From: Myxococcales bacterium
GTDB lineage: Bacteria > Myxococcota_A > Polyangia > Palsa-1104 > JAEUJZ01
DNA: 64,000 bases
Assembly: GCA_016794365.1 (NCBI GenBank)
Contig: JAEUKB010000026.1
Coordinates: forward strand, 62,001 to 126,000
Direction: 5' to 3'
In this document: piece after piece, positions 1 through 8,523 of the stretch
Layout of the letters: every line of letters starts with the position of its first letter
Numbering within the stretch: the first letter of the stretch is position 1
The notes under the pieces: generated by a model
The model's input: the letters and a program-made list of their open reading frames with translations, nothing else
Told to the model about the DNA's origin: nothing
Databases searched by the model: none
Program-made: the position numbers and the translations under genes

Positions 1-2002
1 CTGGCTCGCCGCCCGATACCAAGAACACCACGTTGAACATGTTGAAGGTCCACACCGCGCCCAAGATCACCGACGGCAGCATCGCCGGAAGCAACAGCGG
101 CAGGACCACATGACGAAGTCGCTGCCAGCGACTTGCACCGTCCAGCATCGCCGCTTCTTCGAGTTCGCTTGGAATCTGCGCCAGGTGCCCAAGCGCCACC
201 ACCATCATGAACGGAAACCCAAGCCAGACATTGGTCGCGATGTTGGCCGCCAGCGCCGTCGTAAAGTGACTAAACCACGATACTGGCGGAATCCCGACGA
301 GCGACAGCAGCCCGTTTATCGCTCCGAACTGACGATTGAACATTCCTTTCCAAATCAGTCCGGTGATGTAGTTCGGAACCGCCCACGGCACGATCAAGAG
401 CATTCGATACACGCCGCGCAGCTTCAGCCACGGACTGCGCAGGATCAGTGCCAGCCCGCCACCGATCGCCAGATGCAGCACGACGTTCACCGCCGTCCAC
501 AGCATCGTCACAACCAGCGTGAAGTAGAAGCTCATCGGCTCGAAGCAGCCACCATCGACACACAGCAAGATGTCGCGGAAGTTCTGCCCACCGATAAAGC
601 GCCAGCTCCCGTCGAGATCGCGATGAAACAGCGACATCGCCGCCCCGACCAAGAACGGCACCAGCGTCAGCAGCGTCATCGCCAGCAGCGCGGGCACCAC
701 GTAGCCGTACGCCGATCGCTCACGCCAGGCTTCTGCAAAGACATCTCGCTTGCGCAGCCTCACAAACTGCCAGCCCACCAGCGCCAGCACAGCGATCGAC
801 AGCGCGATAAGATACGGCGTCTCCTTCACCGTCTTTGGAGCAGGCTGTAGATACTGATCGAGCAGTCGCTGCGCCCCATGAAGCGCCGTCTGCGGCTCCG
901 CACCGCGCAGGACCTGACGAAGCGCTTGCTCTCCCGGCTCCCAGAACGCGCGCATCGCCGGATGTGTGGGACTTGGCACAAGGTGCGCTCTCTGCGCAAA
1001 AAACGCGCTCAGCACCGGATCGCGCTGCACCTCGGGCAGCTCCCACGTACTCTTTTCCGTCACCGACTGTCGTCCCACCAGCGCACGCACCCGCGCCGAA
1101 GCCGGACCGGCCAAGTGGCGCAGAAAATCCGCCGCTTCTTGCTTGTGCAAGCTACGCGCCGACACAAAGCCCGCTTCAATCGAGGTCAGCGGTGCCGCCA
1201 CCTTCCCAGTCGCCGAGACAATCGGCATCGGGGCCACACCATACGGAACATCGGGAGCAATCTCGGCGATAAACCACGGACCATTGATCGTCATCGCCGC
1301 GCGTCCTTCGTTGAAGAACTGCGTGACCAAGACCGCTGACATCTCGTCGGGCAAGCTGCCTTGTTTGACCAGCTGCGACACAAACGTCAGCGCGCGAAGC
1401 TGCTCCGGCGTATCGAGCGTTGGCACCGGGCTGCCCGACGGAATGATCGATCCGCCAAAGCCGTGCAGCAGCGCAGCGTGCTTAAAGAAGTTGCCCGCTT
1501 CGTACACCAAGCCATAGCGACGAGCCGCCCCAGCACTGCTCAGGCGTAGGCGCTCACCAATGGCTGCGATCTCATCGGTGGTCTGCGGCGGCTGCGGTAC
1601 AAGATCCTTGCGATAAAACAGCGCCAAGCTCTTCCACGACAGCGGCAGACCCAGCAGCGTCTGACCATCCCGAAGCGGAGCAATCGTCTCGGGCCACAGC
1701 ATCGGCAAGACCTCAGGCAGTGGCAGGTGCGCATCGAGCGGCTCGATCAGCCCAAGCCGCGACCACTGTCCGACGATGTCATGCGCTTGGATAAACAGAT
1801 CCGGCCCGTGTCCGCGCGGAATCGCCGCCTGAAGCTTGTCGGCAAAGCTGCCATACGGAACGCTGATCGCTTCAATCTGCGGACCTTGTGGGTGCGCTTC
1901 ATGAAACGAGCGAACCACCTGCGTCAGCGCCTTCTCTTCGCCCCCCGCGTAGGCATGCCACAAAACCAGCTTGGTCAGAAGCAAAGCCGACAGCGCGTGC
2001 AT
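1..2002 (-). CDS. Sugar ABC transporter: solute-binding protein fused to MalF-type permease (partial, runs off window start)
   Basis: The frame is open from an ATG at 2002 to the window edge (667 codons seen, no stop). Residues 1 to about 390 read as a family-1 extracellular sugar-binding protein: an early WHAYAGGEEKAL segment, then NGPWFIAE near the middle and a tail like MalE/UgpB. A hydrophobic segment near residues 395-415 follows, then a MalF/UgpA-type permease with the EAA loop (EEAAMLDGASRWQRLRHVV) near 612-632. The ATG overlaps the stop of the ATPase gene upstream (ATGA), so the two are translationally coupled. In most bacteria these are separate proteins; here the binding domain would be tethered to the membrane. 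A MalG-type second permease is expected beyond the window. The substrate cannot be read from sequence. The family call is secure; the fusion rests on one uninterrupted frame. Confidence 0.9.
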   Translation of the reverse strand, partial: MHALSALLLTKLVLWHAYAGGEEKALTQVVRSFHEAHPQGPQIEAISVPYGSFADKLQAAIPRGHGPDLFIQAHDIVGQWSRLGLIEPLDAHLPLPEVLPMLWPETIAPLRDGQTLLGLPLSWKSLALFYRKDLVPQPPQTTDEIAAIGERLRLSSAGAARRYGLVYEAGNFFKHAALLHGFGGSIIPSGSPVPTLDTPEQLRALTFVSQLVKQGSLPDEMSAVLVTQFFNEGRAAMTINGPWFIAEIAPDVPYGVAPMPIVSATGKVAAPLTSIEAGFVSARSLHKQEAADFLRHLAGPASARVRALVGRQSVTEKSTWELPEVQRDPVLSAFFAQRAHLVPSPTHPAMRAFWEPGEQALRQVLRGAEPQTALHGAQRLLDQYLQPAPKTVKETPYLIALSIAVLALVGWQFVRLRKRDVFAEAWRERSAYGYVVPALLAMTLLTLVPFLVGAAMSLFHRDLDGSWRFIGGQNFRDILLCVDGGCFEPMSFYFTLVVTMLWTAVNVVLHLAIGGGLALILRSPWLKLRGVYRMLLIVPWAVPNYITGLIWKGMFNRQFGAINGLLSLVGIPPVSWFSHFTTALAANIATNVWLGFPFMMVVALGHLAQIPSELEEAAMLDGASRWQRLRHVVLPLLLPAMLPSVILGAVWTFNMFNVVFLVSGGEP

Positions 2003-3111
2003 CAGGATGCAGCCTCGTGAACGTAGGGTCGCAGCCGCTGGCCATCACCCTGCCCGTCTCGTCGCTGAAACAGATGACAGCTCTCGGTCGAAACCAGCAG
2101 CGAAACCTCCGTACCCGGCGGAGGTGACTTGTGCGCGAGCGATCGGACCGACAGCACTTTGTCGCCGCAACGAACGTGCAGCAGATCTTCGTGTCCGTGA
2201 TGCTCGACGACATCAATGCGACCCCGAGGCAGATCCGCGACATCACTCTGATGCAGATCTTCGGCGCGCACCCCGAGCGTCACCGGCTGGCTTTCATAAC
2301 CGGGCAGATGCACACGGAACGGAATCCCGTCCGCAACAAACCAGCCGTCTTCCATCTTGCCGTCGATCAGGTTCATCTCCGGCGTCCCAAAGAAGCGAGC
2401 GACGAAGGTATTCACCGGCTGATCATAAAGCTGCGACGGACTGCCCATCTGTTCGATCCGGCCTTGTCGCAAGATCGCAATCCGATCGGCCAGCGTCATC
2501 GCTTCTACCTGATCGTGCGTCACGTAGATCATCGTCGCTTTGAGCCGTCGATGCAGCCGCAGCAGTTCTAGCCGCATTTGCTGACGCAGCGCTGCATCCA
2601 GGTTCGACAGCGGCTCGTCGAAGAGAAACGCCTTGGGCCTGCGCACCACCGCTCGGCCCATCGCGACGCGCTGACGCTGACCACCCGACAGTTCCCGAGG
2701 ATAGCGCGACAAAAGGTGCCCGATCTCCAGCATGTTCGCCGCTTCTTCGACGAGCTTTTTGATCTCACCGGGCGGCGTATTCCGCATCTTCAGCCCAAAC
2801 GACAGGTTGTCGTAGACCGTCATGTGCGGATAGAGCGCATAGCTCTGAAACACCATCGCGATGTCTCGGCTCTGCGGCGCAACCTCGTTCATCCGCTGGC
2901 GGTCAATCTGTAGCTCTCCGGCGGAAGGCTCTTCCAGCCCGGCGATGCAACGCAGCAGCGTGGTCTTACCGCAGCCTGACGGGCCCACCAGCACCAAGAA
3001 CTCACCGTCGGCGATCTCCATCGAGATCTCATGCAAAATGCGATGCAAGCCGCCTTTGCCGAGGGCAGACGGCTTGTCTTTGCACAATCCACGAATGCTG
3101 ACGGATGCCAT
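2002..3111 (-). CDS. Sugar ABC transporter ATP-binding protein, MsmK/UgpC type
   Basis: This 369-residue protein is the ATPase of a carbohydrate importer. Walker [10 protein letters not shown] is at residues 43-51, the Q-loop at [11 protein letters not shown] near 87-97, the signature LSGGQ at 141-145, Walker B FLFDEP near 162-167, and the switch His in [15 protein letters not shown]. The C-terminal 120 residues are the regulatory TOBE/OB extension typical of MalK/UgpC, including the LGVRAEDL motif. Length fits the family. It is the first gene of a coupled pair with the fused binding protein/permease. Such ATPases often serve several sugar transporters, so the substrate stays open. Confidence 0.95.
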   Translation of the reverse strand: MASVSIRGLCKDKPSALGKGGLHRILHEISMEIADGEFLVLVGPSGCGKTTLLRCIAGLEEPSAGELQIDRQRMNEVAPQSRDIAMVFQSYALYPHMTVYDNLSFGLKMRNTPPGEIKKLVEEAANMLEIGHLLSRYPRELSGGQRQRVAMGRAVVRRPKAFLFDEPLSNLDAALRQQMRLELLRLHRRLKATMIYVTHDQVEAMTLADRIAILRQGRIEQMGSPSQLYDQPVNTFVARFFGTPEMNLIDGKMEDGWFVADGIPFRVHLPGYESQPVTLGVRAEDLHQSDVADLPRGRIDVVEHHGHEDLLHVRCGDKVLSVRSLAHKSPPPGTEVSLLVSTESCHLFQRRDGQGDGQRLRPYVHEAAS

Positions 3112-3186
3112 GCGTGACGAGGGCTCTGATTGTAGCAGGGTTTGCCCAATGTCAGCCCCCGCAGTGGGGAGAAAATGCGCGCTCGG

Positions 3187-3669
3187 CTACTGCGGCTTGC
3201 CGTTCACCGGCAGGATCGGGGCCCAGATCAGCTTGCTGAGCAGCTTGTCGTCCACCATCATGCCGCGATCGCTAAAGGTCAGAATGTTGTCTTCCCCGTC
3301 TTCTTGCCACTGACCGACGAAGATGATGCCCTTGCCTTCTTCGTTATAGCCCAGCTCGACAATCGCGCCCTTGAGCCAGCGTCCCCCGCCGTCCATGGTG
3401 AGCGTCTCGGGCAGAACATAGAAGCCTTCCGATGGAAGCTGCTTCAGCGTCTTGGCCCACACGGCGTGGGTGGCTTTGAGCGGAACCGTCGGCTCGCGCC
3501 AAAACCAGCGATTGCGACGGTTGTCCGAAGGACGAACGACGAACTTGACGCCGCCGGTCTTGGGCTGACCGATAAACACCAGCACACCGGCTGGAATCGC
3601 ATCGGCATTGCCCGGCATCGGCTGGGTGGTCCGGTAAAGCCCAGGGTCTGGAAGATCAAAGTCGAACAT
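3187..3669 (-). CDS. Hypothetical protein, 160 aa
   Basis: This is a small soluble protein with no signal peptide and no family I recognise. It is rich in Gly, Trp and Phe, with alternating hydrophobic residues that suggest beta strands (GVLVFIGQPKTGG, GIIFVGQW, NILTFSDRG). The ATG at 3669 follows a GGAGAG ribosome-binding site. It sits 75 bases upstream of the ABC ATPase on the same strand, so co-transcription is possible. Nothing in the sequence suggests an enzymatic motif. Confidence 0.6.
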   Translation of the reverse strand: MFDFDLPDPGLYRTTQPMPGNADAIPAGVLVFIGQPKTGGVKFVVRPSDNRRNRWFWREPTVPLKATHAVWAKTLKQLPSEGFYVLPETLTMDGGGRWLKGAIVELGYNEEGKGIIFVGQWQEDGEDNILTFSDRGMMVDDKLLSKLIWAPILPVNGKPQ

Positions 3670-3894
3670 GGACCGCTACTCTCCGTAAGGTTTGGGTGTG
3701 AACGTCACTGTAACACCGCGAGTCTCGTTAGGAAAAAGCAGCCCAAGTCGCAGACGAGCGCGCTGTAGCTGGCAGAAACCGGAGAAGTCAGGCGGTGCGA
3801 AACGAAGTTCAAGTTGGCCACTCCACTCGATTGGTCAAGGTGCGGATTGGGGCCTTGCTGGTCTTTGCATCCAGGTGATAGGCTGCCGCTCACG

Positions 3895-5700
3895 ATGGTC
3901 GGGCGTACCCTCGCGCACTATCGACTGCTTGAGCTTGTCGGGCATGGGGGAATGGCGTCCGTCTTCCGTGCCCACGATGACAAGCTCGATCGAGAAGTCG
4001 CGATCAAGCTCATGCATCCCCACTTGGCGAGCGAGCCACAAGCTCGTCAGCGGTTTGCACGGGAAGCGCGCGCGGTGGCCCGGCTGCGACACGAGAGCAT
4101 CCTGGAAATCTACTCGTTTAGCGAAGCTGAGTCCGAGGACAGCTACCTCGTCACCGAGTTCATTACCGGACCGACGCTGCGCAAGTTTTTGGAGCTGCAC
4201 GCACCGCTGCCCGCTGAAGTCACAGCGCTGATTGGCTGGACGCTCGCCGATGCATTGGCGGCAGCGCATGAGCTTGGGATCGTCCATCGCGACATCAAGC
4301 CGGAAAACGTGATGATTCGTGCCGACGGTCGCTTGGTGCTGTGTGACTTCGGCATCGCGCGGCTGCTCGATAACGACACGGTGACAAATACCGGGCAGCT
4401 CTTGGGATCGCCCGCTTACATCGCGCCCGAGCACATCAGCGGAGAGCCGCAAGATGGTCGCTCAGACCTGTTTTCGCTGGGTGTGCTGCTGTACGAAGCG
4501 CTGTCGGCTGCGATGCCGTTTGCCGGACGCAATCCGCATGAGACGCTGACGCTTATCTCCAAAGGAGAGCACCAGCCGATCGCCGAGCGCGAGCCAAGCT
4601 GTCCACGCTCGCTGGCGCAGATCATTGAAAAGCTGCTGGCCACCGATCCCAACGCGCGCTTTGAATCAGCCCGCAGCCTCGGGACCGCACTGTCCGATTT
4701 TTTGCAGCAGAGCGGGCTTACGACGCCGCGCGATCAGCTCCGCGCCTATTTCCTCGATCCTGAGGGCTTCTGGCAGGACTTTTTGCCGCAGCTTCTCGCC
4801 ACGCTGGTTCAGTCGGGAAAGTCACTGCAATCAGAAGGACGAACGGCGGCGGCGCTTGTAGCGTGGGGACGAGTCCTTGCACTGTCTCCGGGTCATCCCG
4901 AAGCCCAGGCGCTGATTGAAGCGCTCTCGCGGCGACACAAGACGCGCAACCTGCTGGTCGTGGGCAGCATCGCCCTGCTCTGCACCGTCTTGGTCGGAAG
5001 CGTTGGTCTTGTCGGCGTTCAGAAGCTGCGGCGACCTTCGATGCGGCTGCCACTTACCATTGTGCCGCTTTCGCATGGCTCTCTTCTCGACGGAGGCGCA
5101 GCAGCCGATACCGACAAAGCGCCGGTCATCGCCATCGACGATCACGACGAAGACGCCGCTGCACCGGGCAGTGATCTGGGCATGGCTCCAAACAAGCTGC
5201 GTCACCCACACAGGCAGAGCCCGGCGCGAGCCCAGCTTCCTGTTCGCTCGGTGCGGCTGGAGCCCTGGCCCAAAGCCGTCACCGTCGTTCACAACAGCAA
5301 GCGCCTGGGAGCCTATGGCAGCGACGTACGCAGCGTGCAGCTTGCGCCGGGTCTCAATGAGTTTGTGTTTGAAAACCCTGCTTGCTACAGCGAAAAAGTC
5401 GTCCTTTCGTCGGACAGCACCACCGAAGAAGTCCGCGTGCGACTCCGCTGGAAGCCCGCGCTGCTGCTCGTCAAAGCCCACGGTCCCAAGCTCGCGCAGG
5501 ACGAGCCAGTCGATGTGGTCGTCGATGGACGCATGGTCGGTCGCGGCAACCAAGTGATGGCCATTCCCGTTTCCAGCGATGACGGTCAGCAAGCGGTCAG
5601 CGTCCAGGTCAGCGCCCCAGGGCACCAGAGCCAGACCCGCAGCGTCCAGGTCCGCGCCAACCAGCTCCTCAACTTGGATGTCGAACTGCACCCACGCTAA
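3895..5700 (+). CDS. Membrane Ser/Thr protein kinase (Hanks type) with extracytoplasmic C-terminal domain
   Basis: This is an intact bacterial Ser/Thr kinase of 601 residues from the ATG at 3895; an in-frame ATG at 3814 would add 27 unlikely residues. The kinase domain fills residues 1-285: glycine loop GHGGMASV at 12-19, the lysine in VAIKLM, HRDIKPEN starting at residue 131, DFG at 151-153, and APE in the activation segment. One transmembrane segment follows near residues 354-378. After it come about 200 residues with PEGA-like beta-strand features (VVVDGRMVGRGN), expected outside the cytoplasm. This architecture is common in Myxococcota. No partner or substrate is visible nearby. Confidence 0.93.
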   Translation: MVGRTLAHYRLLELVGHGGMASVFRAHDDKLDREVAIKLMHPHLASEPQARQRFAREARAVARLRHESILEIYSFSEAESEDSYLVTEFITGPTLRKFLELHAPLPAEVTALIGWTLADALAAAHELGIVHRDIKPENVMIRADGRLVLCDFGIARLLDNDTVTNTGQLLGSPAYIAPEHISGEPQDGRSDLFSLGVLLYEALSAAMPFAGRNPHETLTLISKGEHQPIAEREPSCPRSLAQIIEKLLATDPNARFESARSLGTALSDFLQQSGLTTPRDQLRAYFLDPEGFWQDFLPQLLATLVQSGKSLQSEGRTAAALVAWGRVLALSPGHPEAQALIEALSRRHKTRNLLVVGSIALLCTVLVGSVGLVGVQKLRRPSMRLPLTIVPLSHGSLLDGGAAADTDKAPVIAIDDHDEDAAAPGSDLGMAPNKLRHPHRQSPARAQLPVRSVRLEPWPKAVTVVHNSKRLGAYGSDVRSVQLAPGLNEFVFENPACYSEKVVLSSDSTTEEVRVRLRWKPALLLVKAHGPKLAQDEPVDVVVDGRMVGRGNQVMAIPVSSDDGQQAVSVQVSAPGHQSQTRSVQVRANQLLNLDVELHPR

Positions 5701-5733
5701 CCGGGCTGCGACAACCGCCGTACGTTCCTGGCA

Positions 5734-5763
5734 TTCCTTTTCCCTTGCCGTCCTCGCTACAAT
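5734..5763 (+). promoter_or_regulatory. Possible sigma-70-type promoter
   Basis: A TACAAT -10 box at 5758-5763 has a weak TTCCTT -35 box 18 bases upstream, about 50 bases before the lipoprotein start at 5815. It was judged by eye only. Confidence 0.3.
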
Positions 5764-5814
5764 GTACGCACCGTATCGGTGAATCACTGCGTCTACGCAG
5801 AAGGGATCTCTACG

Positions 5815-6975
5815 ATGAAGCGAACTGCATCGCTGCTGTTTGCGCTGGCTCTGGCGCTGATGAGCGGCTGCGCGCTGTATGTTCATGTTCCGATGCTGCG
5901 ACCTGCCGAGGTGAACATCTCGGGGATTCGCAAGATCGGCGTGCTGGGGCTGCCCGTCTCACCCGATGTGCCGCCGCAGTTTGCCAGTGAGCTGACCGCA
6001 CGAATTGCCGCAGCAGTGGCGCAAAATGGCTATTTTTCCGTCACAGAGCGCGCAGACCTGGCGCAGCTTGCCAACCAGGTTGCAGTGCCCCTCGATTCGA
6101 TCTTCGATCCGACCGCGATGAATCGGCTCGGACGCGCGCTCGATGTCGATGCCCTGATCTTCGGAGCGGTCGATGTCCTGCGGATTCACGATGAAGTGGG
6201 CGTCGATGAAGTCGAAGTGTCCGTGCCCGCAACAACCGTGGTCGCGCCGCCCCCCGTGGTGCTGCCACCGATGCCGCATCGACCCAGGTCCGGTCCGGTT
6301 GTGGCTCCCGCTCCGCCAGTCGTTGTGTCCACTCCGCCGGTCGTGGCTGGCGTCGCGATCACCCAGCGTCGGCAGTATCCCTTTGTCGTTCGCATCGCCG
6401 AGCTTCAGATCCGGCTTCAGCTCTTGCGTATTGCTGACGGACGCGTCGTATTTTTGCAGCCGCTCAGCCTGCGCAGCGCGGTCAAAGCGTATTCGGGACC
6501 ACGACCCGAGCCAGCACCGACCTATTACTCGGTCCTGACGCTCGATGGCAGTCCACGCCTGTTTGCGCAGCTTCCACCGCCAGAGACGTTTCTTTCGCTG
6601 TTTGCGCAGACGATTCCCGAGCGCTTTGTGCCTCACATCGTGCCGACGCGGTACCAAAAGACCATCGAGTTTGCCAAAGACGGCCATCCCGACAACAAGC
6701 GCGGACTGGAGCTAGCACGCGCAAACGCCTGGGACCTGGCGCATCAAGCGTTTTCCGAGGGCATCAGCAAAGAGCCGCTCAACGCAGCGATGCACTACAA
6801 CCTGGGAATCGTCGCTGAAGCGCAGGGTGACTTCGAGGCAGCACGGCGTGCCTATCAGCAAGCACTCGCGCTTGATCCGAGTCGAGCGCTGTTTCAAGCA
6901 GCGCATCGCTCGGTCTTGGCCACGCTGGCAGAGCAAGAAGAGCTTCGTCGCCAGACCGGCAGCCCCTCGCAGTAG
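5815..6975 (+). CDS. Lipoprotein with CsgG-like N-terminal region and C-terminal TPR repeats
   Basis: The ATG at 5815 has a good AAGGGA ribosome site and begins a lipoprotein signal peptide ending in LMSGC; a longer frame from 5779 would spoil it. Residues about 30-120 (KIGVLGLPVSP, then LTARIAAAVAQNGYFSVTER and a VDALIFGAVDV strand) resemble the CsgG/curli-assembly fold used to combine outer-membrane lipoprotein subunits. A Pro-rich insert follows near 135-180. The last 90 residues form TPR-like helices (AMHYNLGIVAEAQGDFEAA). The gene is 386 codons long. The role is unknown; a scaffold in an envelope complex is an inference. The next gene is convergent, with 13 bases between the stops. Confidence 0.8.
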   Translation: MKRTASLLFALALALMSGCALYVHVPMLRPAEVNISGIRKIGVLGLPVSPDVPPQFASELTARIAAAVAQNGYFSVTERADLAQLANQVAVPLDSIFDPTAMNRLGRALDVDALIFGAVDVLRIHDEVGVDEVEVSVPATTVVAPPPVVLPPMPHRPRSGPVVAPAPPVVVSTPPVVAGVAITQRRQYPFVVRIAELQIRLQLLRIADGRVVFLQPLSLRSAVKAYSGPRPEPAPTYYSVLTLDGSPRLFAQLPPPETFLSLFAQTIPERFVPHIVPTRYQKTIEFAKDGHPDNKRGLELARANAWDLAHQAFSEGISKEPLNAAMHYNLGIVAEAQGDFEAARRAYQQALALDPSRALFQAAHRSVLATLAEQEELRRQTGSPSQ

Positions 6976-6988
6976 ATGAAAGAGACGA

Positions 6989-8467
6989 CTACAGCGCCGG
7001 GCTGATGATCAGGCTGTACGCCGTGCCTGCCGTGTCGCCGTTAAGACGCAGGCAGTAGGTCTCACCCGCTTTGGCATCGACTTCCAGGCCCATGCTGCCC
7101 GCGCGGCTGTACTGCGTGGACAGTACGACGACGTTGCACGTTGTATCACGCAGGCCCACGCCAATGTTCGGTCCAGCCGCAGCGCTGATCTGCACGTAGA
7201 CCTTGCCTGCCGTCTTGGCCTTGAACTTGACGAAGTCGTCTTCGTACGCCGCGTCGATCGCACCATCAAGCCCGTAGTACGCCTTGTCCAGCTCCGCAAT
7301 CGTGGCCAGCGGCGATGAGGTCGAGTCCCCCATCATCGGCTCCTTCAAGCTGGTCATCGCAGCAGCCGTGCCCGCCTTCGCCGTCACTGTGTAGCTATGC
7401 GACATCGAGCCAGACTGATCGCTTGCCAGGACCGCTGTATAGGCATCGCCCTTTGCCTGAACGATCTGTAGGACGTTTCGTGTCGTCGGGTTAAAGCCCG
7501 TTCCCCACGAGTCAAACGCTTGGCCTTCGCCGAACTTGCCGCTCGCTGGTGCGGTGTAGCCAATCGGACGCACGCCAGAGTTCCAGCCCATTCCGAGCGA
7601 CGTGAACTGCATGTGAACCACTTGCTTGTCCGCCGTCGTCGTGAACTTGTACAGGTTGGTCGCACGCTTTTCGCTCAGGCTCTCGCCGGTCTTGGCTGTG
7701 CCCAGCTTTAGCTCGGTCGCGGCTCGGGCTTTCACCGTCGGCGCAGACATCTCCGCAGCATCGGCTGTGTAGTAAATCGTCTGGCCAAACGGACCCACCG
7801 TCGCTCCAGACACAGCCAGCAATCCCGCCGGAGCCAGCGCATCCACCAGCACGGTTCCCGCAAGACGCGCCGTCGTCGCCGACACCGAACCAATCGTCGA
7901 AACCGGACCCGCAAAGCGCGTCTGGCTCCAAAACGGATTGTCCCGATAGTCCAGGTTCCGCACCGCCACATCCGCCAGTCCGCCCTGGTTCACCGTCGGT
8001 CCCGTCGAAACGCCCGAGCCCAGCTCCACCGACAGAGACGGAACAATCGTCAGTCCCCCGGTGAGCTTCAGATTCTCGGCTGCACCTTCTCCACCCGTGG
8101 GCGGCGAGCCAATCGACAGATCGTGGGCACCCAGCTTGGCGTCCAGCCCCACTTCGACGGTAAAGCGCAGGTTCGCACTGGAACCCACTTCCACCTTGGT
8201 GACCTTGATCGCCGGATCGTCAAACACCAGCGAGCTGCCCGACTGAAAGTGCGTCGCCACACCCGAGAGCTGCATCACCGTCGTCCGGCCTGGAAACATG
8301 GTCGATGGCGTCAGCGCGGCCAGTGCCGGCGTCGTCCCCGGTCCTTGCTCGCCTTTGTCGCCTTTGTCCCCCTTGTCACCGAGGGCTCCGACTTCCCCTT
8401 TGTCACCAGCCGGGCCTTGGCATGCCGTCAGCGTCGCGCACAGTAAAAAACCAAGCGTTCTTTTCAC
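6989..8467 (-). CDS. Lipoprotein with short collagen-like GXY stretch and pre-peptidase-like beta domain
   Basis: This 492-residue protein starts at a GTG (8467) behind AAGGAGA. It has a lipoprotein signal ending in LTAC, so Cys16 would be lipidated. Right after it come about nine Gly-X-Y triplets (GDKGDKGDKGEQGPG is part), a collagen-like stalk. Residues 45-200 look like an IPT/TIG-type beta sandwich. A later part (FTTTADKQVVHMQF and following, near 280-370) resembles pre-peptidase C-terminal domains, and a second such domain may follow near 390-490. It is probably a surface lipoprotein; adhesion is only a guess. Confidence 0.75.
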   Translation of the reverse strand: MKRTLGFLLCATLTACQGPAGDKGEVGALGDKGDKGDKGEQGPGTTPALAALTPSTMFPGRTTVMQLSGVATHFQSGSSLVFDDPAIKVTKVEVGSSANLRFTVEVGLDAKLGAHDLSIGSPPTGGEGAAENLKLTGGLTIVPSLSVELGSGVSTGPTVNQGGLADVAVRNLDYRDNPFWSQTRFAGPVSTIGSVSATTARLAGTVLVDALAPAGLLAVSGATVGPFGQTIYYTADAAEMSAPTVKARAATELKLGTAKTGESLSEKRATNLYKFTTTADKQVVHMQFTSLGMGWNSGVRPIGYTAPASGKFGEGQAFDSWGTGFNPTTRNVLQIVQAKGDAYTAVLASDQSGSMSHSYTVTAKAGTAAAMTSLKEPMMGDSTSSPLATIAELDKAYYGLDGAIDAAYEDDFVKFKAKTAGKVYVQISAAAGPNIGVGLRDTTCNVVVLSTQYSRAGSMGLEVDAKAGETYCLRLNGDTAGTAYSLIISPAL

Positions 8468-8523
8468 GATCGTCTCCTTGTGGTCCTTGCTTCTATAAAG
8501 AGCCTACAAAGTGCGAAAGCAGC

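Noticed and set aside
4831-5886. 351-codon minus-strand frame
   Set aside because: It is antisense to the kinase tail and the start of the TPR lipoprotein, with no domain or ribosome site.
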